Below, in pieces: positions 34,284 through 41,863 of a stretch of DNA of 64,000 nt (positions within the stretch are counted from its first letter, which is position 1; each line of letters begins with the position of its first letter). Both the position numbers and the translations under genes were made by a program. The notes beneath the pieces were generated by a model. It saw only the letters and a list, made by a program, of their open reading frames with translations. It searched no databases and had not been told where the DNA came from. Source of the stretch: Luteimicrobium sp042670205 (GTDB taxonomy: Bacteria; Actinomycetota; Actinomycetes; Actinomycetales; Cellulomonadaceae); contig NZ_JBHUWD010000027.1 of assembly GCF_042670205.1 (NCBI RefSeq), positions 1-64,000 on the forward strand, read 5' to 3'.

Positions 34284-34952
34284 ATGGAGCTTCCCGGCAC
34301 GCCGCCGACCGCCTTCGAGCCCGAGCCGCAGCGCGTCGCACGCGTCCTCCGGGACCAGATCGTCGTGGGCGAGCGCGCGCCCGGCAGCAAGCTCGTCGAG
34401 CGGGACCTCGCCGACGAGCTCGGGGTGAGCCGCGTGCCCGTCCGCGAGGCGCTCCGCCTCCTCGTGGGCGAGGGGCTCGTCACGCCCCGGCCCCGCACGT
34501 GGGCGGTCGTCCGCACCTTCTCGGACGACGACGTCGACGACCTGCTCGACGTCCGCGCGGCGCTCGAAGGCCTCGCCGCCCGGCGCGCGGCCGAGCACCG
34601 GGACCCAGGTCGCCTCGGGGCGCTCGCGGACGCACTCGGCCGCGAGGACGACGCCGCCGCTCGGGGTGACGCGGCCGCCGCCCGCCGGGCCGCGGCCGAC
34701 TTCCACGAGGCCCTCCTCGCGGCCGCCGGCAACACGGTGCTCGACGAGGTCACGGCCGTGACCGCGAGCCGCGCCCGCTGGCTGCTCGGCCAGCACGAGG
34801 ACCTCGCGCAGATGGCCGGCGAGCACCGCCTCCTGCTCGACGCGATCCACGCCGGCGACGTCGAGGGCGCCGCCCGGACGGTCGCCGCGCACCTGCGGAC
34901 CTCGCGGTCGGCGGTCGCGTCGCTCCGCTCGGCCGACGACGCGCCCGCCTGA
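34284..34952 (+). CDS. GntR-family transcriptional regulator, FadR/FCD group
   Basis: 222 aa. The N-terminal winged helix (RVARVLRDQIVVGERAPGSK, ERDLADELGVSRVPVREALR) recognises DNA. The C-terminal all-helical FCD domain (DDVDDLLDVRAALEGLAARRAAE; FHEALLAAAGNTVLDE; EHRLLLDAIHAGDVEGA) has the Asp/His positions that often hold a metal and bind an organic acid. Divergent from the lipoprotein-amidohydrolase operon, which it likely controls. AGGTAGGA lies upstream of the ATG. Confidence 0.9.
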   Translation: MELPGTPPTAFEPEPQRVARVLRDQIVVGERAPGSKLVERDLADELGVSRVPVREALRLLVGEGLVTPRPRTWAVVRTFSDDDVDDLLDVRAALEGLAARRAAEHRDPGRLGALADALGREDDAAARGDAAAARRAAADFHEALLAAAGNTVLDEVTAVTASRARWLLGQHEDLAQMAGEHRLLLDAIHAGDVEGAARTVAAHLRTSRSAVASLRSADDAPA

Positions 34953-34960
34953 GGGGCCGA

Positions 34961-34966
34961 TATCCT
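34961..34966 (+). promoter_or_regulatory. -10 element for gltX
   Basis: TATCCT, 6 nt before the GTG at 34973; no ribosome binding site. Confidence 0.5.
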
Positions 34967-34972
34967 GGCGCG

Positions 34973-36418
34973 GTGACCTTCCCTGCGCCCGGCACCTCGC
35001 CGATCCGTGTCCGCTTCGCGCCGTCCCCGACGGGCATGTTCCACGTCGGCTCCGCCCGCTCGACCCTCTTCAACTGGGCGGTCGCCAAGCAGTCCGGCGG
35101 GATCTTCGTGCTGCGCGTCGAGGACACCGACGCCGCCCGCAACCGGCCCGAGTGGACCGACGGCATCCTCAGCGCCATGGCCGCGCTCGGCGTGCACGAG
35201 GGCGACCCGACGTTCGAGGGCCCGTACTTCCAGTCCGCGAACCGCGGGCTGCACGAGCAGGCCGCGGCCCGGCTGTTCGACGCCGGGCGCGCGTACTACT
35301 GCGACTGCACCCGCGACGACGTCGTCGCGCGCACGGGCTCGCAGCACGCCGGCTACGACGGCTTCTGCCGCGACCGCGGGCTCGCCTACGAGCCGGGCCG
35401 GGCCTTGCGCTTCCGCACGCCCGACGAGGGCGAGACGACCGTCGTCGACGTGATCCGGGGCAACCCCACGTTCCCGAACTCGGCGATCGAGGACTTCGTG
35501 GTCGCGCGCGGCGACGGGTCGCCCGTGTTCCTGCTCGCGAACGTCGTCGACGACATGGACGAGCGCATCACGCACGTGATCCGCGGCGAGGAGCACCTCC
35601 CCAACACGCCCAAGCAGCAGCTGCTGTGGGAGGCGCTGGGCGCCGAGCCGCCCGTGTGGGCGCACCTGCCCGTCCTCGTCAACGAGAAGCGCCAGAAGCT
35701 GTCGAAGCGCCGCGACAAGGTGGCGCTCGAGGACTTCTTCGCCGAGGGCATCCTGCCGTCCGCGATGGTCAACTACCTCATGCTGCTCGGCTGGGCGCCC
35801 GGCAACGACGAGGAGATCCTGCCGTTCGACGAGCTGGTCACGCGGTTCCGGCTCGACGAGGTCAACTCGGCCCCCGCCTTCTTCGACATCAAGAAGCTCA
35901 CGGCGTTCAACGGCGAGTACATCCGCGCCCTGCCCGCCCGCGAGTTCGCCGCGGCGTGCGCGCCGTGGCTCGTCGCCCCGGCCGCGCCGTGGGCCCCCGA
36001 GGCGTTCGACCAGGCCACGTTCGACGCCGTCGCGCCGCTCACGCAGACGCGCGTCGCGCTGCTGTCGGAGATCACCAAGAACGTCGACTTCCTGTTCCTC
36101 GACGAGCCCGTCGACGACGAGGCGTCCTGGGCCAAGGCCATGAAGCCGCCGGCCGCGGAGCTGCTCGCGGAGGTCCGCGAGGCGTTCGCGACGCTCGAGC
36201 CGTGGGAGGCCGAGCCCCTCAAGGGCACCGTCGAGCGCGTGGGCCTGGCGCACGAGCTCAAGCTCGGCAAGGCCCAGGCGCCCGTCCGCGTCGCCGTGAC
36301 CGGCCGGACGATCGGCCTGCCGCTCTTCGAGTCGCTGGCCGTGCTCGGCCGGGAGCGCACGCTCGCCCGGGTGGACGCCGCGATCGCGCGCCTCGCATCG
36401 ACCCCCGCGGCCTCGTGA
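34973..36418 (+). CDS. gltX: Glutamyl-tRNA synthetase
   Basis: 481 aa class I synthetase. It charges tRNA-Glu and, because GatCAB is present and actinobacteria lack GlnRS, presumably also tRNA-Gln (non-discriminating). HIGH motif PSPTGMFHVGSAR at about 17-29, KMSKS-like KLSKRRDK near residue 243, plus RVEDTDAARN and ITHVIRGEEHLPNTPKQ. The GTG start fits both the family N-terminus and the -10 position. The next gene overlaps its stop. Confidence 0.96.
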   Translation: MTFPAPGTSPIRVRFAPSPTGMFHVGSARSTLFNWAVAKQSGGIFVLRVEDTDAARNRPEWTDGILSAMAALGVHEGDPTFEGPYFQSANRGLHEQAAARLFDAGRAYYCDCTRDDVVARTGSQHAGYDGFCRDRGLAYEPGRALRFRTPDEGETTVVDVIRGNPTFPNSAIEDFVVARGDGSPVFLLANVVDDMDERITHVIRGEEHLPNTPKQQLLWEALGAEPPVWAHLPVLVNEKRQKLSKRRDKVALEDFFAEGILPSAMVNYLMLLGWAPGNDEEILPFDELVTRFRLDEVNSAPAFFDIKKLTAFNGEYIRALPAREFAAACAPWLVAPAAPWAPEAFDQATFDAVAPLTQTRVALLSEITKNVDFLFLDEPVDDEASWAKAMKPPAAELLAEVREAFATLEPWEAEPLKGTVERVGLAHELKLGKAQAPVRVAVTGRTIGLPLFESLAVLGRERTLARVDAAIARLASTPAAS

Positions 36419-37179
36419 CGACGGCGCTGCCCGCCGACCTCGAGGGCGTCCTGCTGGACGTCGACGACACCCTCGTGGACACGCGGGGGGCCTTCGCCGC
36501 GTCCGTCGAGGCGGTCTGGCGTACGTACCTGCCGCACGTGCCGGCCGACCGCGTCCCCGAGATGGTCGCGCTCTGGCGGGGCGACCCGCACGGCTACTAC
36601 CGCGCCTACACGCGCGGCGAGCTCGCGTTCGACGAGCAGCGCCGGCTGCGGGCCGACGAGCTGCACCGCACGTTCGGCGGCCCGCCCGTCGACGAGGCGA
36701 CGTACCCGGCGTGGCTCGAGGTCTTCTGGGGCACGTTCGAGCGGTCGTGGCACGCCCACGACGACGCGCGCGCGACGGTCGACGCGCTGCGCGCGGCCGG
36801 CCTCGAGGTCGGCGCCGTGACGAACGCCGCGCGTGCCATGCAGGACCGCAAGCTCGCGGCGAGCGGCCTCGCGGACGTGCCGGTGCTCGTGACGGTCGAG
36901 AACTTCGGCGTCGGCAAGCCCGACCCGCGCGTCTTCCAGGAGGGCGCGCGGCTGCTCGGCACCGACCCGGCGCGCACCCTTTACGTGGGCGACGAGCTCG
37001 ACGTCGACGCGATCGGCGCCGTCCGTGCCGGGCTCGTCGGCGTGTGGCTCGACCGCCCCGGCACCCGGCGCGGCGACGGCCATCTCGAGGACCCGGCGGC
37101 CGCGGACGAGGCGGGGGTCGTCGTCGTGCCCTCGCTCACGCGGCTCGCCGAGAGCGTGACTCAGGCCGCGGTGCGCTGA
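36415..37179 (+). CDS. HAD-superfamily hydrolase (phosphatase)
   Basis: 254 aa. HAD motif I is DVDDTLVD (nucleophile Asp15, acid/base Asp17), motif II VTNAA, motif III Lys in FGVGKPDPRVFQ and motif IV YVGDELDVDAIGAVRAG. The cap domain is inserted between I and II (subclass IA), similar to 2-haloacid dehalogenase/phosphoglycolate-type proteins. The GTG start overlaps the gltX stop by 4 bases, so it is cotranscribed. Substrate unknown. Confidence 0.88.
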   Translation: MTTALPADLEGVLLDVDDTLVDTRGAFAASVEAVWRTYLPHVPADRVPEMVALWRGDPHGYYRAYTRGELAFDEQRRLRADELHRTFGGPPVDEATYPAWLEVFWGTFERSWHAHDDARATVDALRAAGLEVGAVTNAARAMQDRKLAASGLADVPVLVTVENFGVGKPDPRVFQEGARLLGTDPARTLYVGDELDVDAIGAVRAGLVGVWLDRPGTRRGDGHLEDPAAADEAGVVVVPSLTRLAESVTQAAVR

Positions 37180-38084
37180 CCCTGCGCCACCGCGACGAGG
37201 CGGCGCGCCCCGGCCGACAACGTCTCGCCGTCCTTCCAGACGGCGCGCAGCGGCCGCACGAGGTCGAGGTCGGGCACCGGGAGCGCGACGAGCGCTCCCC
37301 TCGCCAGGTCGTCCTCGACCGCGAGCCGTGACAGGACGGCGACCGCGCCCGCGTGCAGGACCGCCGTACGCACCGCCTGCGTGCTGCCGAGCTGGGGGAG
37401 GTGCGCGGGCAGCGTGCGCCGCACGCGTCCGAGCGCGCGCTCGAGGCTCGCCCGGGTGCCCGAGCCCTCCTCCCGCACGACGAGCCCGCCACGCAGCAGC
37501 TCGTCGAACCCGAGCGCTCGGCGCTTCGCCCACGCGTGGTCCGCCGCGACCACGACGACGAGCTCGTCCTCGGCGACCAGCGACCACCGCAGGCCCCGCG
37601 CCAGCTCGGGCGACTCGACGAACCCGAGGGCGACGTCGTCGTCGAGGACGCGGCGCGTCACCTCGGCCGAGTTGCACACCACGAGCTCGACGTCGGGCGC
37701 CGCCCCCTCGCGGGGGCCGCGGGGCTCGCGCCCCAGCGTCGCGAGCCAGCGTGGCGCGAGGTGCTCGGCGATGGTGAGGCTCGCCGCCACCCGCACGCGG
37801 GCCCCGGGGACCTCGCGCAGGGCAGCGAGGGTCGAGCCGAGCGTCGTGTAGGCGTCGAGGACGCCGCGGGCGCACTCGGCCGCGACGCGGCCCGCGTCCG
37901 TGAGCCGCGTCCCCCGGGGCGTGCGGACGAGGAGCTCGAGCCCGAGGCTGCGCTCGAGACGTCGCAGCGCCGCCGACGCCGACGGCTGCGTGATGCCCAG
38001 GGTGCGCGCCGCGGCTGAGATCGAGCCGTGCGAGTCGGCGGCGACGAGCAGCTCGAGCGTCGAGGGAGCCGGGAGATCGGTCAT
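37161..38084 (-). CDS. LysR-family transcriptional regulator
   Basis: 307 aa. The winged helix-turn-helix at ~10-60 includes GSISAAARTLGITQPSASAALRRLE, split by the family pattern. The C-terminal type 2 periplasmic-binding-like effector domain carries VVREEGSGTRASLERAL. It resembles CysB/CbbR-CysL types that govern sulfur or carbon metabolism. Its start codon overlaps an ATAG-N7-CTAT site, suggesting autoregulation and control of the divergent YeiH-family gene. Its 3' end overlaps the HAD gene by 19 bases on the opposite strand. Confidence 0.9.
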   Translation of the reverse strand: MTDLPAPSTLELLVAADSHGSISAAARTLGITQPSASAALRRLERSLGLELLVRTPRGTRLTDAGRVAAECARGVLDAYTTLGSTLAALREVPGARVRVAASLTIAEHLAPRWLATLGREPRGPREGAAPDVELVVCNSAEVTRRVLDDDVALGFVESPELARGLRWSLVAEDELVVVVAADHAWAKRRALGFDELLRGGLVVREEGSGTRASLERALGRVRRTLPAHLPQLGSTQAVRTAVLHAGAVAVLSRLAVEDDLARGALVALPVPDLDLVRPLRAVWKDGETLSAGARRLVAVAQGQRTAA

Positions 38085-38097
38085 AGCCCGATGCTAT
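38083..38097. promoter_or_regulatory. LysR-type operator ATAG-N7-CTAT
   Basis: ATAGCCCGATGCTAT, an inverted repeat whose left half is the LysR gene's own start codon (revcomp CAT at 38082-38084). Extended to CATAGC/GCTATG it is a perfect 6-bp repeat. Lies between the divergent lysR and yeiH-like genes. Confidence 0.6.
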
Positions 38098-38154
38098 GAC
38101 CTGGACGCGAGGTGCAGGGTTCCGGAGCTCCCCGGCGCCCGCGACGGTGGAGGT

Positions 38155-39288
38155 ATGAACGGCCCCGCTGCCCCCCGGCTCACCCGCCCGACCGTCCCCG
38201 TCCCCGGCGCGCCGCGCGCAGGCGACGCCGGGACGCGGTCCCCGGACCGCCGGAGCCTGCGCGGGACGTGGCCCGGGCTCGCGGCCTGCGCAGCCGCCGC
38301 GGCCGTCGTGATCGGCGCCCACGCGCTCGTCCCGGTGCTGTCCGTGCCGGTGCTCGCGCTCGTGCTCGGGATCGTCGTCAGCACGGTCCTCCGGGCCCGT
38401 CCTGCCGGCTCCCTCTCGCTGGCCCGGACGCACCCGGGGGCGGCCTGGGCCGCCAAGCACGGCCTGCGGACCGGCGTCGTGCTGCTGGGTCTCCAGCTCT
38501 CGCTGCCCCAGGTCCTCGCGCTCGGCTGGCGCGGCCTCACCGTCGTCGCCGTGACCGTCCTCACGACGCTCGGCGGGACCCTCCTGCTCGGCCGGGCGCT
38601 CCGGCTGCCCCGTGCGACGAGCCTCCTGGTCGGCACGGGCTTCGCGATCTGCGGGGCCGCCGCCGTCAGCGCCATGAAGGGCGCCGTCGACCCCGACGAG
38701 GAGCACGACGACGACGCCGCCGCGGCCCTCGCGCTCGTGACGATCTTCGGCTCGCTCGCCATCGTCGTCCTGCCGTGGCTCGTCGGTGTCCTCGGGCTCG
38801 GGGACCACCGGGCCGGGCTCTGGATCGGCGCGAGCGTCCAGGAGGTCGCGCAGGTCGTCGCGGCCGCCGGCGCCGTGTCGCCCGCGGCTCTCGCGGTCGC
38901 GACGGTGACCAAGCTCGCCCGCGTCGTGCTCCTGGCGCCGCTCGTCGCGTGCGCCGGTGTCGCGGTGACCCGGTCGCGCCGTCGTGCTGCCGCCGCCGGC
39001 GAGCGAGGAGCCGCGACGACGGCCCGGCGGGCCGCACCCGTGCCGCTCTTCGTCGTGGGCTTCCTCGCGGCGGTCGTGGTGCGATCGCTCGGCGTCGTGC
39101 CCGACGCCGTCGTGCACCTGGCGACCGAGACGTCGAACGTCCTGTTCGCCGCGGCGCTCTTCGCGATGGGCCTCGCGGTCGACGTGCGCGAGCTCGTCCG
39201 CACCGGCGGCCGGGTCGTCGGGCTCGGCGCGGCGAGCGCCGGGCTGGCCACGGCGGTGGCGCTCGGCGCCGCGGTCGTGCTGGGCTGA
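38155..39288 (+). CDS. YeiH-family putative sulfate exporter
   Basis: 377 aa membrane protein of the YeiH/UPF0324 family, with about 10-11 helices. Recognisable are AWAAKHGLRTGVVLLGLQLS, LVGTGFAICGAAAVSAMKG, ASVQEVAQVVAAAGAVSP and VTKLARVVLLAP. A hydrophilic Pro/Ala-rich ~40-residue N-terminus is an extension. The family is proposed to export sulfate or related anions, with weak experimental support. Divergent from its likely LysR regulator. Confidence 0.85.
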   Translation: MNGPAAPRLTRPTVPVPGAPRAGDAGTRSPDRRSLRGTWPGLAACAAAAAVVIGAHALVPVLSVPVLALVLGIVVSTVLRARPAGSLSLARTHPGAAWAAKHGLRTGVVLLGLQLSLPQVLALGWRGLTVVAVTVLTTLGGTLLLGRALRLPRATSLLVGTGFAICGAAAVSAMKGAVDPDEEHDDDAAAALALVTIFGSLAIVVLPWLVGVLGLGDHRAGLWIGASVQEVAQVVAAAGAVSPAALAVATVTKLARVVLLAPLVACAGVAVTRSRRRAAAAGERGAATTARRAAPVPLFVVGFLAAVVVRSLGVVPDAVVHLATETSNVLFAAALFAMGLAVDVRELVRTGGRVVGLGAASAGLATAVALGAAVVLG

Positions 39289-39328
39289 CCGTGTCGGCCG
39301 CGGCGCGGGCGCGCGCGGCGGAGGCGTT

Positions 39329-39358
39329 TTGGCGCTGCCCGGTCCCGTCCGGTAGTGT
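39329..39358 (+). promoter_or_regulatory. Promoter of tRNA-Gln
   Basis: -35 TTGGCG (39329-39334), 18-bp spacer, -10 TAGTGT (39353-39358), about 68 nt before the tRNA. Confidence 0.6.
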
Positions 39359-39426
39359 TCTCGGTCGGTAGGAGTCCTCGGGACAGCCTCTCGGAGAGAG
39401 GTGTCGGACGAGGATGAATACCCCCA

Positions 39427-39498
39427 TGGGGTATGGTGTAATTGGCAGCACGAGTGATTCTGGTTCACTTAGTCTAGGTTCGAGTCCTGGTACCCCAG
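39427..39498 (+). tRNA. tRNA-Gln, anticodon CUG
   Basis: 72 nt cloverleaf. Acceptor TGGGGTA pairs with TACCCCA, discriminator G. Anticodon arm AGTGA-TTCTGGT-TCACT with CTG at the centre, T arm closing GGTTCGAGTCC. CCA is not encoded. A 7-bp hairpin (39497-39514) lies just after it. Confidence 0.95.
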
Positions 39499-39592
39499 CG
39501 GAGAACGCTCCGCTTCCGGTGGTCATGACCATGGGAAACATGCGGTAGAGTTCTCAACCGGCAGGTGAACGCGAAGCGCTCACCGGTCACAG

Positions 39593-39665
39593 GCCCCCAT
39601 CGTCTAGCGGCCTAGGACGTCGCCCTCTCACGGCGGTAACACGGGTTCAAATCCCGTTGGGGGTA
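39593..39665 (+). tRNA. tRNA-Glu, anticodon CUC
   Basis: 73 nt cloverleaf. Acceptor GCCCCCA/TGGGGGT (first pair G-U), discriminator A. Anticodon stem TCGCC/GGCGG around CTCTCAC with CTC. T arm ACGGGTTCAAATCCCGT. A weak -10 (TAGAGT, 39546-39551) may provide a separate promoter; otherwise it is cotranscribed with tRNA-Gln. Confidence 0.95.
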
Positions 39666-39670
39666 CAAGC

Positions 39671-39706
39671 GAGGCCCGGTCATCCGACTCAGGATGGCCG
39701 GGCCTC
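39671..39706 (+). terminator. Terminator after tRNA-Glu
   Basis: A 15-bp stem, GAGGCCCGGTCATCC with GGATGGCCGGGCCTC (one G-T wobble), loop of six, starting 5 nt after the tRNA. Confidence 0.8.
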
Positions 39707-39874
39707 TCTCGTGCCCGGATGTCGTTCCTCAGGCGTGGGGGAAGGCGCGTGGCGGAGGCGGCGCGCGCGGGGGCGTGTCGAACGCCCCGGAATCAGCCTG
39801 GATGGGTAAACTGCCGCACGCGTCCCCACCTGTCCGCCCCGTCCCCGACGCCCGCTCGACCCTGAGGAGCTGCG

Positions 39875-40045
39875 ATGCCCGGCAAGGCGAAGACGGTCCT
39901 GATCTGGTTCGTCGTGGCGTTCCTGGTCTACGCGATCGTCAAGAGCCCCGACAAGGCCGCCGACGTCATCAAGGGGATCGGGGACGTGATCGTCCAGGCG
40001 TTCGAGGGGATCGGCAACTTCTTCTCGGCGCTCGTCGGGAAGTGA
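39875..40045 (+). CDS. 56-residue conserved-type membrane-associated small protein
   Basis: MPGKAKTVLIWFVVAFLVYA then a short hydrophilic, amphipathic-helix-like C-terminus ending LVGK. A single hydrophobic segment covers residues ~8-22. GAGGAG sits 7 nt before the ATG. The codon pattern is normal for the genome and the next gene starts only 17 bases after, so it is probably a real gene translated with the PH-domain protein. Function unknown. Confidence 0.75.
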   Translation: MPGKAKTVLIWFVVAFLVYAIVKSPDKAADVIKGIGDVIVQAFEGIGNFFSALVGK

Positions 40046-40061
40046 CCCAGGGCGTGGCCGC

Positions 40062-41048
40062 GTGACCTGGCACGACGACGGCGAGGACCGCCACCACGAC
40101 CCTCGGGCCGCGGCGGTGCTCAAGCAGATCGTTCTGCCCGCGGAGCGCGTCGTCGTCGCGAGCCACCGGCACTGGGCCTCCGTCGCGGAGCCCGCCGCGA
40201 CCGCGGTGCTCGGGCTGGTGGTCGCCGCGCTGCTCGTCATGGTCGTCGAGCACGCCTTGCAGGTGGACGCGAGCCTCCTCTGGTGGCTGGCGCTGATCCC
40301 GGTCGGTCGCGCGCTCTACCGTGTCTTCGAGTGGCGTCTGGAGTGGTTCGTCGCCACGGACAAGCGCTTGCTCCTGACGTCCGGGTTCATCTCGCGCAAG
40401 GTGGCGATGCTGCCGCTCGGCAAGGTGACGGACATGAGCTACACCCGCAGCCCGATGGGCCGCGTGCTCGGCTACGGCCGGTTCGTGCTCGAGTCCGCCG
40501 GGCAGGACCAGGCGATGCGCCGGATCGACTGGGTCGCGCACCCCGACGCCACCTATCGCAGCATCTGCGACACGCTGTTCGGCGGCGAGGTCCCCGTGCC
40601 CGGTGTGACGCCGCGACGCTCCGGGCCGGCCCGCCGCGGGGGTGCGTCGTCGCGCGCCGCGGAGCGCCCGGCGCCCGTCGTGGGGGCGGGCGAGGCGGGG
40701 TACTCGTCCGCGCCGACGGGCGAGCTTCCCGCGGTCCCGCCGCCACCGCCGCCGTCCTTCGCGCCCACGGGGTCGGCGGGCTCGCGCGCGATCCCCCCAG
40801 CACAGCCCGGCCCTCCGGCGCCCGTCCCGCCCGCGCCCGCACTGTCGGGGGACACGGTGAGTCCCGCGTCCGGCACGCCGTCCGACGGAGGGAAGGCCGC
40901 GCCTCGGCGCGCGACCGGAGTGCCGCTCGAGCCGGCCTCGTGGCCGGCGTCGGAGAGCATGCCGGCCGGGATGCTGCCGCCGAACCTGCCCCGGCGGGGC
41001 AGGTTCGGCGACGGGGTCACTCGCCGGCGCGGGCGAGCACCTCGGTGA
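40062..41048 (+). CDS. Bacterial PH-domain membrane protein with long Pro-rich tail
   Basis: 328 aa. Two membrane helices (about residues 42-85) precede a bacterial PH-like (bPH2/DUF304) domain at ~95-170 (WFVATDKRLLLTSGFISRKV, MLPLGKVTDMSYTRS, GRVLGYGRFVLESAG). After residue ~175 the protein is low-complexity, Pro/Ala/Gly-rich (~150 residues). GTG start. The family is implicated in membrane-associated functions, but none is demonstrated. The last 32 bases overlap the convergent ndgR gene. Confidence 0.85.
   Translation: MTWHDDGEDRHHDPRAAAVLKQIVLPAERVVVASHRHWASVAEPAATAVLGLVVAALLVMVVEHALQVDASLLWWLALIPVGRALYRVFEWRLEWFVATDKRLLLTSGFISRKVAMLPLGKVTDMSYTRSPMGRVLGYGRFVLESAGQDQAMRRIDWVAHPDATYRSICDTLFGGEVPVPGVTPRRSGPARRGGASSRAAERPAPVVGAGEAGYSSAPTGELPAVPPPPPPSFAPTGSAGSRAIPPAQPGPPAPVPPAPALSGDTVSPASGTPSDGGKAAPRRATGVPLEPASWPASESMPAGMLPPNLPRRGRFGDGVTRRRGRAPR
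40981..41007. terminator. 12-bp hairpin inside the PH-protein 3' end
   Basis: CGAACCTGCCCC (40981-40992) and GGGGCAGGTTCG (40996-41007) are perfect complements with a 3-nt loop. It lies just past the minus-strand ndgR stop codon and within the coding tail of the plus-strand gene, so it would serve as ndgR's terminator. Confidence 0.55.
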
Positions 41049-41736
41049 GGCGGTTGGCCGCGGCCGCGACGGCGGGCGCGTGGAGACGTCCGGGCTGACG
41101 CGAGAGGCGCTCGACCGGGCCGGAGATGGAGACGGCGGCGACGACGCGGCCCGCCTGGTTACGGACCGGCGCGGAGACCGACGCGACGCCGAGCTCGCGC
41201 TCGCCGACCGACTGGGCCCATCCCCGCCTCCGGACGCCCGAGAGGATCGTCGCGGTGAACTTGGCGTCCCGCAGCCCGCGGTGGAGCCGGTCCGGCTCCT
41301 CCCACGCGAGGAGGATCTGCGCGGCGGATCCGGCACCCATGGTCAGCGTCGCGCCGACCGGGATCGAGTCGCGCAGCCCGACGGGCCGCTCGGCCGTCGC
41401 GACGCAGATGCGCAGGTCGCCCTGACGCCGGTAGAGCTGGGCGCTCTCGCCCGTGTGGTCCCGGAGCGCGGTGAGCACCGGGTTGGCCGCGGCGAGGAGC
41501 CGGTCCTCACCCGCGGCGGTCGCGAGCTCGTTGAGCCGCGGGCCGAGCACGAACCGCCCCTGCATGTCCCGCGACACGAAGCGCAGGTTCTCGAGCGCGA
41601 CCGCGAGCCGGTGCGCCGTCGGCCGGGCGAGCCCGGTCGAGACGACGAGCTGGGCCAACGTCGCAGGTCCGGCCTCGAGAGCGCTCAGGACGGACGCGGC
41701 CTTGTCGAGCACGCCGACTCCGCTAGTATTGTCCAT
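41017..41736 (-). CDS. ndgR: IclR-family regulator, NdgR/LtbR type
   Basis: 239 aa. The N-terminal IclR winged helix (GVGVLDKAASVLSALEAGPA, LAQLVVSTGLARPTAHRLA) and C-terminal effector domain (YRRQGDLRICVATAERPVGLRDSIPVGA, GWAQSVGERELGVASVSAPVRN) match the actinobacterial regulator located divergently from leuCD. Such proteins (NdgR in Streptomyces, LtbR in Corynebacterium) control leucine, tryptophan or cysteine/methionine genes. An inverted repeat around its start codon is a plausible binding site. Confidence 0.9.
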   Translation of the reverse strand: MDNTSGVGVLDKAASVLSALEAGPATLAQLVVSTGLARPTAHRLAVALENLRFVSRDMQGRFVLGPRLNELATAAGEDRLLAAANPVLTALRDHTGESAQLYRRQGDLRICVATAERPVGLRDSIPVGATLTMGAGSAAQILLAWEEPDRLHRGLRDAKFTATILSGVRRRGWAQSVGERELGVASVSAPVRNQAGRVVAAVSISGPVERLSRQPGRLHAPAVAAAANRLTEVLARAGE

Positions 41737-41748
41737 AGGCCGAATACT
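41725..41748. promoter_or_regulatory. Candidate NdgR operator
   Basis: AGTATT (41725-41730) and AATACT (41743-41748) form a perfect 6-bp inverted repeat with a 12-bp centre that includes the ndgR start codon (revcomp CAT at 41734-41736). Confidence 0.5.
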
Positions 41749-41752
41749 GGCG

Positions 41753-41767
41753 TCTCAGCCGCTGAGA
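41753..41767. promoter_or_regulatory. Second palindrome in the ndgR-leuC region
   Basis: TCTCAG-CCG-CTGAGA, 5 nt after the first inverted repeat. It could be a second operator half or an accessory regulator site. Confidence 0.4.
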
Positions 41768-41792
41768 TGCAAATGCGCCAAGATCCGGCACG

Positions 41793-41830
41793 TAGTATCG
41801 CCGCGCCGTCGACCGGTCGTCCCGGTCGAC
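41793..41830 (+). promoter_or_regulatory. leuCD promoter -10 and 5' UTR hairpin
   Basis: TAGTAT (41793-41798) is a good -10; no convincing -35 lies upstream, as expected for a regulated promoter. A perfect 9-bp hairpin (GTCGACCGG 41808-41816, CCGGTCGAC 41822-41830) would be at the 5' end of the mRNA. leuC begins at 41864. Confidence 0.45.
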
Positions 41831-41863
41831 AGAGCGCACCCGAAGGAACGAGAGGACATCCCC

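Noticed and set aside
35773..39468. Very long antisense open frames, such as a 1231-codon frame here and ~1000-codon frames at 4577-7927, 12281-15253 and 53262-57800
   Set aside because: They lie opposite well-identified genes, encode Arg/Gly/Ala-rich sequence without any domain, and are expected from GC-rich codon bias that removes stop codons in antisense frames. A real gene (rpmB) occupies only the last 63 codons of the fourth.
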